DNA of 64,000 nt. It comes from Desulfosediminicola flagellatus. Lineage in GTDB: Bacteria; Desulfobacterota; Desulfobulbia; Desulfobulbales; Desulfocapsaceae. The stretch spans positions 2,076,501 through 2,140,500 of the forward strand of contig NZ_CP050698.1 of the NCBI RefSeq assembly GCF_005116655.2. Reading direction: 5' to 3'. How positions within the stretch are numbered: position 1 is the first letter of the stretch; each line of letters opens with the position of its first letter. Positions 57,243-64,000 of the stretch are shown here, piece by piece. The position numbers and the translations under genes were made by a program. Under the pieces are notes generated by a model that was not told where the DNA came from, made no database searches, and was given only the letters and a program-made list of their open reading frames with translations.

Positions 57243-57950
57243 ATGACCTATTCGATAACACCGTTATTGACCGGAGTGAGGAATCCTGATCAGGGGATAA
57301 TGACATACCAGCAAGGCTACGGAAAACGTATATGGCTTCCTGTTTGGGCTTTTTTACTACAAGGAGATGATCACAATATCCTTGTAGATACAGGCCTGGA
57401 TGAAAACGAGTTGTTCACTCCTGCAGGATTTACTGAAGAAACAGGGCTTGTACCCAAAACACTTGAAGAAAATTTAGCAGACAACGGGCTGACTCTTGAT
57501 GAGATTGACCTGGTCATCAACACCCATCTTCATGACGATCACTGTGGTAATAATTTGCTACTGACGAAAGCAAAATTTTACGCTCATAGTGAAGAAATAC
57601 AATTCTGTAATAATCCTCATCCGATTGATCACAGGTATGATAACTACTTTATTGAAGGGATTGAGTTTAATCAGGTATCCGAGGATGCCGAGATTGTGCC
57701 TGGAGTAGAGGTGATGCACTCTCCTGGTCATTCTGTAGGCTGTTTATCTGTTAAGGTGGAAACAGCAGAAGGAGAAGCAATTATTACAGGATTTTGCTGT
57801 AATAAAGAGAATTTTCCGGCCAATGGCCCTGCTGTATGCCCGGGAGTTCATCTTGACGCTGTAGCAGCATGGGAATCTATTCAGAAAGTGAAGCAAACCG
57901 ATTCGATAATTGTCCCAATGCATGAACTCAGTCTTAAGAAAATCGGTTGA
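57243..57950 (+). CDS. MBL-fold metallohydrolase, AHL lactonase-like
   Basis: A 235-aa metallo-beta-lactamase fold protein. The dinuclear zinc motif HLHDDHCGNN is at about residue 98, and MHSPGHSVGCLS and a later Asp/His region supply further ligands; the Asp usual after the third ligand appears replaced (ITGFCCNKENF), which is odd for an active lactonase. Related to quorum-quenching N-acyl homoserine lactonases, but other substrates are as likely. GAGGAG precedes the ATG. Single gene. Confidence 0.8.
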   Translation: MTYSITPLLTGVRNPDQGIMTYQQGYGKRIWLPVWAFLLQGDDHNILVDTGLDENELFTPAGFTEETGLVPKTLEENLADNGLTLDEIDLVINTHLHDDHCGNNLLLTKAKFYAHSEEIQFCNNPHPIDHRYDNYFIEGIEFNQVSEDAEIVPGVEVMHSPGHSVGCLSVKVETAEGEAIITGFCCNKENFPANGPAVCPGVHLDAVAAWESIQKVKQTDSIIVPMHELSLKKIG

Positions 57951-58143
57951 CGCTTTCCCGGTTTAATCGATATTCGTTGTGATATTAATTGTGTTCGGGA
58001 TAATGAAGGGTGAAATGGTGTAAAACTGAATAATCACTGTAATTCTTAGAGCTAGGCATGATAGAATAAAAGCAGGTCTGTCAGTGTTAAGCGGTATTCA
58101 TTTGACGAAAAGATTGATTCAAGAATCAAAAGGTGAACCGTAA

Positions 58144-60324
58144 ATGCATGCTGTTTCCATCATTGTCCCGACGCTTAATGAAGCCGCTAATGTCGATATA
58201 CTACTAAACCGAATATTTTCAATTGAAGCACTTCAATCGTACGACCTCGAAATAATATTCTCTGATGGCTCTTCAACAGATGCTACCTGTGAACGCGTAG
58301 CGAAATGGTTTCATACAGGGAAAGTCCGTCTGGTCCATAACGCTCTAAATGAAGGACTTGCAGCGGCTGTAATTAAAGCTGTGGAAGTTGCTTCCGGCGA
58401 ATATCTTGTAGTTATAGATGCTGACCTGAGTCATCCTCCTGAAGTCATACCTGATTTACTTGAACCGCTTGTTGCTGATGAATGTGATATGGTTATCGGA
58501 AGCCGCTACGTTAGTGGTGGTAATACCCCCGATTGGCCGACAAGTAGAAAATTATCTTCTATTCTTGCGACCCTTCCGGCAAGAGTGTTTACCGATGTTA
58601 AGGATCCGCTAGCTGGATTTATAGCTCTTCGGCGTGAACGTTTAGCCTCAATAAAAGATAAGGTGTATGGTTTTAAAATAGGGCTTGAGCTACTCGCAAC
58701 AGCGGAAAAAACAATGCGTGTAAAAGAGGTGCCTATTGTCTTCAGGGACAGGCAGTACGGATCCTCGAAAATGGAAGCAAAGGTGATTGTAGATTATGTT
58801 CATCAGTTACTGATCCTTGCTGGAATTTATCTTCTGCCCGGTGGGTCTGCAACTCTCTGTAAAATTCTTTTAACTACCTTTTTTATCGACACGGCAGTTT
58901 TGACGTTTGGTCTCGAACACGGTTGGGGGCTCGGGGTGAGTCAGAGTGCCGGGTATATTCTTGCCTCATTGGTGGCAGGGACGTGGGCAATACGAAATGT
59001 ACATAATACCTATGGTGCAGCTCAACAGAACAGGATTTCTCCAAGTCATGTTTTCGGCTGGTGTTGGGTAACGTTACTGGTCGTTTTTCTCCGCACAGGA
59101 CTGGCAAGCCCCTTTCTATCTAATGACCATGGGTTATCTTCAGTTGCTGTTGGTGCTGTTAGCGCATTCGGATTAATTTTCGGGTATATATGTGTTACTT
59201 TTTTTGTACTATCCATCGGTCGTAAGCGAATTTGCGGCCAGCTGGTACATCGATTTTACGGTATTGGGATAATCGCCTACCTGATTGTTCTCCGGCTGGT
59301 TTATAGTGCTGGTCTGAGTCTGCTGCCTGAAGAGCAATACTACTGGTCGCTTATTCAATCATCGGATTCGTTACTGGATGCGATGAGGCTGCCATTTCCT
59401 GCAGTCGTTGCAATGATGTTTCATGCGGTTTTTGATGGATCCGTCTTTGGTTTCCGCTTAGGAATCTGGGGGCTCTGGTTTGTCTCTGCAGTGTGTGTGT
59501 TTAATTATGCAAGGGATGTGTATGATAGGTCTATTGCATTCAAAGCGATTCTTCTTTACTCAATCCTGCCTTTTTTCTTTGGTACCGGGCTTTATGTCAG
59601 CAATGATGCTGTATTGACCATGTTCTGGTGCGGTTCTGTCTATATACTTTACAGGGCTCTGGTAGGTACAATTTTTTCAGCCTGGATCTGGGCTGGACTT
59701 GTCCTCGGTTTCGGCATTCAGGTCTCAGGAATTGTTCTGCTGCTTATTCCCGGAATTATTATATTTATTGCAGGAATAGAAGACAGGGCTAAATTAGTTT
59801 CCGATAATAGGCCATATCTTGCTCTGGCGTGTATAGCATTGACTCTTACCCCAACGCTTCTGGTTGGTACAGGTAATGCTGCTGCGGCAGGAGAACCACT
59901 TGCAACCTGGATAGAATCGTTGTTTTGTGGTTCATTGCCCTCCGCCTTAAATCTCGCAGTAATTCTCTTAACCCCGACAGGACTTTTGGCTGGCGTATAT
60001 GCGTGTATACAATGGGGGCAGATGAATACGAATATACTAGCAGGGACTGGACAGTTTCCCACCCAAAACAGACGCTTTCTTATAGGGATGTTCTTAGTCC
60101 CGATGTTCATTGCTCTGTTGCCTGGTGTGCCTGGCAAGACAGGTCTATATGCAGGAGGTGTCGTATGGGTGGCACTTATTCCATCGATGGCAATACATCT
60201 CTGGGATGATGGGATAATGAAATCAAGCAGTATACGTAAAGTGTTGCATATGCTCTGGTGGCCAACAATAGTGATTCTTGTCACATATTATGGTGCCATG
60301 TTGCAATTACAAGCACTTCGATAG
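58144..60324 (+). CDS. Three-part fusion: GT2 polyprenyl-phosphate sugar synthase, GtrA-like, GT-C glycosyltransferase
   Basis: A 726-aa protein. Residues 1-225 are a GT2 enzyme like dolichol-phosphate mannose synthase (SIIVPTLNEAANVD, DADLSHPP with the metal-binding Asp, VIGSRYVSGG). A GtrA-like membrane region follows (about 235-355, FIDTAVLTFGLEH...). The C-terminal part is an integral membrane PMT/ArnT-like GT-C domain with the acidic loop LLPEEQYYW. Together it could make a lipid-linked sugar in the cytoplasm, flip it and transfer it outside. The acceptor (lipid A, protein or polysaccharide) is unknown. AAGGTG ribosome site. Confidence 0.87.
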   Translation: MHAVSIIVPTLNEAANVDILLNRIFSIEALQSYDLEIIFSDGSSTDATCERVAKWFHTGKVRLVHNALNEGLAAAVIKAVEVASGEYLVVIDADLSHPPEVIPDLLEPLVADECDMVIGSRYVSGGNTPDWPTSRKLSSILATLPARVFTDVKDPLAGFIALRRERLASIKDKVYGFKIGLELLATAEKTMRVKEVPIVFRDRQYGSSKMEAKVIVDYVHQLLILAGIYLLPGGSATLCKILLTTFFIDTAVLTFGLEHGWGLGVSQSAGYILASLVAGTWAIRNVHNTYGAAQQNRISPSHVFGWCWVTLLVVFLRTGLASPFLSNDHGLSSVAVGAVSAFGLIFGYICVTFFVLSIGRKRICGQLVHRFYGIGIIAYLIVLRLVYSAGLSLLPEEQYYWSLIQSSDSLLDAMRLPFPAVVAMMFHAVFDGSVFGFRLGIWGLWFVSAVCVFNYARDVYDRSIAFKAILLYSILPFFFGTGLYVSNDAVLTMFWCGSVYILYRALVGTIFSAWIWAGLVLGFGIQVSGIVLLLIPGIIIFIAGIEDRAKLVSDNRPYLALACIALTLTPTLLVGTGNAAAAGEPLATWIESLFCGSLPSALNLAVILLTPTGLLAGVYACIQWGQMNTNILAGTGQFPTQNRRFLIGMFLVPMFIALLPGVPGKTGLYAGGVVWVALIPSMAIHLWDDGIMKSSSIRKVLHMLWWPTIVILVTYYGAMLQLQALR

Positions 60325-60380
60325 CATTTGAATAGAAAGGATTTCCTCAACTTTTAATAGGTCGCAAAGAGCAATAGAGG

Positions 60381-61760
60381 TTATTCGTTTCCCCTGGCCA
60401 TCTTTTTAGGATTGAGTAGTTCCATCAAACGTCTCTCATCAATATCAGTATGTTCCCTGGCTACGTCCAGAACTGATCTGTTTTCAGATGCGGCGATTTT
60501 TGCTATTTCAGCGGCACGAAGATACCCTATTTCAGGGTTTAATGCAGTGACCAGGATAGGGTTTTTCATTAGCGTTGAACCACACCGTTCTACATCAACT
60601 TTTAACCCCAGTATTGCCTTGTCAGCAAGAGTTTTGCAGGCTCCGGCCATGATAGAAATAGATTCCAGCAGGTTGGCAGCAATCAGTGGCAGCATGGTAT
60701 TGAGCTGAAAGTTACCGGATTGTGCAGCGAAGGTGATGGCAGTATCGTAACCAGCGACCTGCGACGCTGCCATACAAACTGCTTCGGGTATTACTGGATT
60801 AACCTTGGCAGGCATGATTGATGATCCGGGTTGGAGAGCTGGGAGTTGTATCTCACCAATGCCGGAAAGAGGACCTGAGTTCATCCAGCGAAGATCGTTG
60901 GCAATTTTAAAGAGAGACATTGCCAGGTTTTTGAGGTGGCCTGAGAGCTCAAGCGCGGTGTCCATACTGCTTAACCCTTTGTAGCGTGAAAGGGCTGCGG
61001 AAAATTGTATTCCGGTTCTTTTGCTGATGTTATCAATAGCCTTTCCCGGGAAATCAGGATGACAGTTTACTCCACTTCCGATAGCAGTTCCTCCAAGCGG
61101 AAGGCGAACCAGGCGTGACGAGCAACTCTCAATGCGCTCGATACCTTCTTCAAGTTGAACCGCCCATGCCTCAAACTCATTATATACGCTGATTGGCAGA
61201 GCGTCCATCAGGTGAGTTCTGCCTGTTTTAATAACATCTTTATACTCATTGCCTTTTTTTCGTATTGCAAGAACAAGGTGGTTCACAGCAGGCAACAGTG
61301 TACCGGCAAGCTCAATTACAGAAGAAAGGTGAATAGCGGTGGGGATTACGTCATTGCTGCTTTGGCCTAGATTGACATGATCATTAGGGCTGAGTGTTAC
61401 CCCATTGAGTTCTGCCATCCTGGCAATGACCTCATTGACGTTCATGTTTGTGCTGGTACCCGAACCTGTTTGGTAAACAGAAACCGGAAAGTGCGCAGCC
61501 TGTTCCTCTTCAAGAAGCGTTGTGCAAATATCACAGATCGACTTGGCGTGATCTTCAGATAACAGACCGAGCTGCATATTTATTTCCGCAGCAACCTGCT
61601 TTATAAGAATCACAGAGGCTATGAATTTCCAGGGCATCGGGGTCTGAGATATTAGGAAATTATCGATTGCTCTCTGGGTCTGTGGGCCGTAGAGAGCATT
61701 GGATGGCAGGGTGACTGCGCCCATACTGTCATTTTCGACCCTGGTATCTGTGTTTTTCAT
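60381..61760 (-). CDS. fumC: Class II fumarate hydratase / aspartase family
   Basis: A 459-aa oxygen-stable fumarase superfamily enzyme. The signature GSSIMPAKVNP is near residue 313; TGSGTSTNMNVNEV, HVNLGQSSNDVIPTA and KTGRTHLMDALPI mark substrate loops. Family members convert fumarate and malate (FumC) or release ammonia from aspartate (AspA). The SGNFQLNTMLPLIA stretch fits FumC/AspA-type; I favour fumarase, but cannot exclude aspartase. It overlaps the marR-type gene by 4 bp (ATGA), so is probably controlled by it. Confidence 0.82.
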   Translation of the reverse strand: MKNTDTRVENDSMGAVTLPSNALYGPQTQRAIDNFLISQTPMPWKFIASVILIKQVAAEINMQLGLLSEDHAKSICDICTTLLEEEQAAHFPVSVYQTGSGTSTNMNVNEVIARMAELNGVTLSPNDHVNLGQSSNDVIPTAIHLSSVIELAGTLLPAVNHLVLAIRKKGNEYKDVIKTGRTHLMDALPISVYNEFEAWAVQLEEGIERIESCSSRLVRLPLGGTAIGSGVNCHPDFPGKAIDNISKRTGIQFSAALSRYKGLSSMDTALELSGHLKNLAMSLFKIANDLRWMNSGPLSGIGEIQLPALQPGSSIMPAKVNPVIPEAVCMAASQVAGYDTAITFAAQSGNFQLNTMLPLIAANLLESISIMAGACKTLADKAILGLKVDVERCGSTLMKNPILVTALNPEIGYLRAAEIAKIAASENRSVLDVAREHTDIDERRLMELLNPKKMARGNE

Positions 61761-62245
61761 TCTTTTTCTCCTTGCCTGCGCGAAGGTGTTATGAGTGTGC
61801 CAGTATTGCCCAACGATAATTTTTTCAGCAGGATACCGAGGTGTTCTTGTTCTTCCAGAGTTAACTCAGACATACGTTCTATGATGTGGTGCTGGTGGAC
61901 AGGAACGAGATCTTTAATAAGATTCTCACCTTCCTCTGTCAGAGCTACAGAATAAAAGCGCCGGTCATCACTCACCCTGTTGCGGGCAACAAGGCCGCGT
62001 TTTTCTAAATTGCAGATGACTGTGGTGATGTTACCGGCAGTTTTCAGGATTTTCTGGGCGAGATCTTTTTGACAAAGCGGACCAAGATGATACAGGGCTT
62101 CAAGGATACCGTACTGACTGACCGTTAAGCCCCTGTTACCAAGATGCCTGTGTACATCATTAGCGACGCTCTCAGAACATCGCAAAAGTTTCATAAATGT
62201 ACTTAACGCAGTGGATTCGAGTGATTTACCCTGTTTTTTTGCCAT
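61757..62245 (-). CDS. MarR family transcriptional regulator
   Basis: A 162-aa winged-helix regulator: GLTVSQYGILEALYHLGPLCQKDLAQKIL, then NITTVICNLEKRGLVARNRVSDDRRFYSVALTEEG, the MarR recognition helix and wing. It is translated just before fumC with ATGA overlap. It probably represses its own operon through the palindrome at 62268-62281. Two Cys (Cys23, Cys58) might serve redox sensing; this is a guess. Confidence 0.93.
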   Translation of the reverse strand: MAKKQGKSLESTALSTFMKLLRCSESVANDVHRHLGNRGLTVSQYGILEALYHLGPLCQKDLAQKILKTAGNITTVICNLEKRGLVARNRVSDDRRFYSVALTEEGENLIKDLVPVHQHHIIERMSELTLEEQEHLGILLKKLSLGNTGTLITPSRRQGEKE

Positions 62246-62267
62246 ATAGTCTCATTTTACCTAGGTG

Positions 62268-62281
62268 GTTTAATCTTAAAC
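62268..62281. promoter_or_regulatory. Candidate MarR operator
   Basis: GTTTAATCTTAAAC is an inverted repeat (GTTTA / TAAAC with a 4-bp centre), 23 bp upstream of the marR ATG. Next to it is the palindrome ACCTAGGT. MarR proteins often bind such AT-rich palindromes over their own promoter. Confidence 0.5.
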
Positions 62282-62447
62282 TATGTAGGCCGAGGAGGGC
62301 TGTCAAGAATCGCAAGTACGGAAAAGTAATAATCTCCTAACTCAAATGATTAAGAAAAACAGCTGAGAGCGATATTTAAAATATATCAGAATGTGCGGAA
62401 GCTTGTGATAGGTAATCAGAGGCGCGAAATAGCCTTTTAAAGAGAAG

Positions 62448-62475
62448 GCGGATATGCCTGAAATAGCATATCCGC
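62448..62475 (-). terminator. Intrinsic terminator of desulfoferrodoxin gene
   Basis: GCGGATATGC pairs with GCATATCCGC (10 bp) around an 8-nt loop; on the minus strand a pyrimidine-rich run follows. It lies 38 bp after the dfx stop. Confidence 0.65.
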
Positions 62476-62513
62476 TATTGGTGTGTTCGTTGCTTACCTG
62501 GTATAGATGGTAA

Positions 62514-62888
62514 TTATGCTTTCCAGAGACCATGCAGATTGCAATAGGCACGACAGGTGACAGTAGCTGCCTCAACAGGGAAAAAGGCAGCAGGCTTGTC
62601 GCCGGCTTTTAGAAACTGACGATAGACTGTTTCTCCATCAGCCAATTCAATCCACTCGATAAAATGATCTGCGGTCATCGGATGGTCAACCGAACCAACG
62701 TTAACTTGCCATCCACCGTCTTTTTTCTCAAGCGCTGGTACATGTTTTTCAACAGCTGCGTCAGTTGTGTTTTCTGACATTTTCACCATTGCTGCCCCGC
62801 AGCATGTGAGCTCTCCACCACCAGCAGTAAGTACTTCAACAATATTGCCACAAATATTACATTTGTATACTTCCATCTTGTTTGGCAT
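62514..62888 (-). CDS. dfx: Desulfoferrodoxin (superoxide reductase, two iron centres)
   Basis: A 124-aa protein. The N-terminal desulforedoxin-like centre I has CNICG and a later CC pair; centre II uses [20 protein letters not shown] and the C-terminal CNLHGLWKA, with four His and one Cys binding the catalytic iron. It reduces superoxide to peroxide without making oxygen, the usual anaerobe route, with rubredoxin as electron donor in relatives. GGAGG precedes the ATG. Cytosolic; this complements the exported NiSOD elsewhere in the window. Confidence 0.97.
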   Translation of the reverse strand: MPNKMEVYKCNICGNIVEVLTAGGGELTCCGAAMVKMSENTTDAAVEKHVPALEKKDGGWQVNVGSVDHPMTADHFIEWIELADGETVYRQFLKAGDKPAAFFPVEAATVTCRAYCNLHGLWKA

Positions 62889-63145
62889 AAGAATCCTCCG
62901 ATTGGTATGTGACTAAGGAATAAATAATTGATGAGACACAGAATAGTATACCGCATAGAAGGGCGCTGTCCAGAGGAAAAAATAGACATGCCACGATAAT
63001 AATAAATTGTAGGAAAATGACAGAATACGTTCTACTTTGTCGTATAAACAAAAGAAAAAATAGTTATCATCTCTTCTTGGACGCTATAGATTGTGATAAG
63101 CTGATAGAAATTTGCATTCAAATTCAATTGCGCGTTAGGTAACGT

Positions 63146-64000
63146 ATGGGAAAACATCTTGTGCTGGCTGGAGCCGGCCATGCTCACATGGTCACTTTAC
63201 AGAACTTGAAAAGCATTCTGGACCGTGGGCATACAATTACAGTTATAGGCCCTTCAGCTGTTCATTACTACTCAGGCATGGGGCCGGGAATGTTGGGAGG
63301 AACCTACACGCCAGAGGATATTCGTTTTGATAGCAGGGCGGATGTTGAACGACAGGGTGCCAGCTTTATCGAGGATAGTGTAGAGCTGATAGATCCACAG
63401 GCAAGGGTTGTGACGCTCTCCTCCGGGAAGAGCGTAGAGTACGATGTGCTGTCATGCAACCTGGGTAGTTCGACTGATCACAGGTATTCATCCAGCAGTA
63501 CGTGTATGGTGTTTACTGTAAAGCCTATTGAGAAACTTTTTGAGGCCAGAAACTATCTCATCAAACATGGCAAAAGCAGGTCTCTGCGTATTGCCATCAT
63601 CGGAGGAGGCCCTTCAGCAGTCGAACTGGCTGGTAACCTGCAGCAACTTTCTTGCTCTGAGGGGTTGAATCAGCCTGAGGTGAGTATTTACTGTCGCAGT
63701 AGACTGATGAACCGATTTGATGCCAAGGTTAGAAATTGCTGCAACAATTATCTGAAAAAGCAGGGTGTTAATATTGTCGAAGGTGTATCGGTAGAATCTG
63801 CAGAGGGTGGTGTAATAAAAACAGCTTGTGGAAAAACACGTGTTGCTGATGTTATTTTTATCGCTTCAGGAATACATCCTTCATCAGTTTTTTCCAAATC
63901 AGGTTTTACTGTTGGTCCAGATGGAGGTCTTCCGGTCAATAGATATCTACAAAGCATTCATCACCCTGAAATTTTTGGTGGTGGAGACTGTATTTATTTT
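63146..64000 (+). CDS. FAD-dependent pyridine nucleotide oxidoreductase, N-terminal part (3' end outside window)
   Basis: 285 codons are visible from the ATG at 63146. It has a first Rossmann motif GAGHAHMVTLQNL for FAD, SAVHYYSGMGPGMLGGTY, and a second GGGPSAVELAGNL for NAD(P)H, then SGIHPSS and GGGDCIYF near the FAD-binding Asp. This is the NDH-2-like group of flavoproteins. Some members with this kind of N-terminus are linked to selenophosphate synthase (SelD), which would be relevant given the Sec genes here, but nothing in the visible part proves that. Confidence 0.75.
   Translation, partial: MGKHLVLAGAGHAHMVTLQNLKSILDRGHTITVIGPSAVHYYSGMGPGMLGGTYTPEDIRFDSRADVERQGASFIEDSVELIDPQARVVTLSSGKSVEYDVLSCNLGSSTDHRYSSSSTCMVFTVKPIEKLFEARNYLIKHGKSRSLRIAIIGGGPSAVELAGNLQQLSCSEGLNQPEVSIYCRSRLMNRFDAKVRNCCNNYLKKQGVNIVEGVSVESAEGGVIKTACGKTRVADVIFIASGIHPSSVFSKSGFTVGPDGGLPVNRYLQSIHHPEIFGGGDCIYF

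Noticed and set aside
59718-60284. 188-aa minus-strand ORF inside the glycosyltransferase fusion
   Set aside because: Antisense shadow of a clearly coding membrane-protein frame.

Overview
The window reads as chromosome from an anaerobic, sulfate-reducer-like member of the Desulfobacterota, most likely Desulfobulbales. This is inferred from gene content: Wood-Ljungdahl C1 genes with CODH nickel chaperones, the LutABC lactate oxidation operon, desulfoferrodoxin, an octaheme cytochrome, the mercury-methylation pair hgcAB, and several apparent selenocysteine (Sec) proteins. No rRNA, tRNA or CRISPR array was seen.

Layout. 0-4.6 kb: methyl branch of the Wood-Ljungdahl pathway (metF 3' end, fhs, folD), interrupted by a convergent cooT-cooJ pair for CO dehydrogenase nickel handling. 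4.6-10.4 kb: a periplasmic heme/rhodanese protein read through UGA, a cation efflux transporter and lutABC. 10.8-14.4 kb: an unknown gene split by a complete IS21-family element with a 6-bp target duplication. 14.4-21 kb: asparaginase, OvoA (ovothiol), a sugar dehydrogenase, an exported Ni superoxide dismutase, LspA and a 53-aa protein. 21-24.6 kb: a CxxCxxxCC protein, hgcB, hgcA and an unrecognised 437-aa protein. 24.8-39.1 kb: a KdnB-like dehydrogenase, then a large chemosensory cluster on the minus strand (MCP, periplasmic binding protein, double response regulator, CheW, 1876-aa CheA, CheW, CheY). 39.1-40.4 kb: gene-poor, with one copy of a small inverted-repeat element whose other copy lies beside cheA. 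40.4-44.8 kb: a second UGA-containing rhodanese, a hybrid histidine kinase and mutY-nudix. 44.9-53.7 kb: another hybrid kinase with a binding-protein-like sensor, an Nth-Xth fusion, MepK-like and L,D-transpeptidase genes, lysA and an Lrp-type regulator. 53.9-64 kb: octaheme cytochrome, PfkB kinase, YSC84 lipoprotein, MBL hydrolase, a three-part glycosyltransferase, marR-fumC, desulfoferrodoxin and a truncated FAD oxidoreductase.

The most striking signal is that three genes contain an in-frame UGA with conserved protein sequence on both sides and a hairpin whose apical loop begins about 20-22 nt after the UGA, as expected of bacterial SECIS elements. Two are rhodanese-type proteins with a Cys-x4-Sec active loop. 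The third is HgcA, the corrinoid protein of mercury methylation, which would begin at a GTG at 23091 and carry Cys37-Sec38 in its N-terminal region. A gene caller that treats UGA as stop would begin HgcA about 99 codons late and split both rhodaneses. A Sec-containing HgcA is, as far as I know, not a described form, and given the affinity of selenium for mercury it may bear on how Hg(II) is delivered or methylated.

Functionally the window combines C1 and lactate metabolism, nickel enzyme support (CooT, CooJ, Ni-SOD), oxidative stress defence (Ni-SOD, desulfoferrodoxin, ovothiol), base-excision repair, and a pili/chemotaxis-type signalling system.
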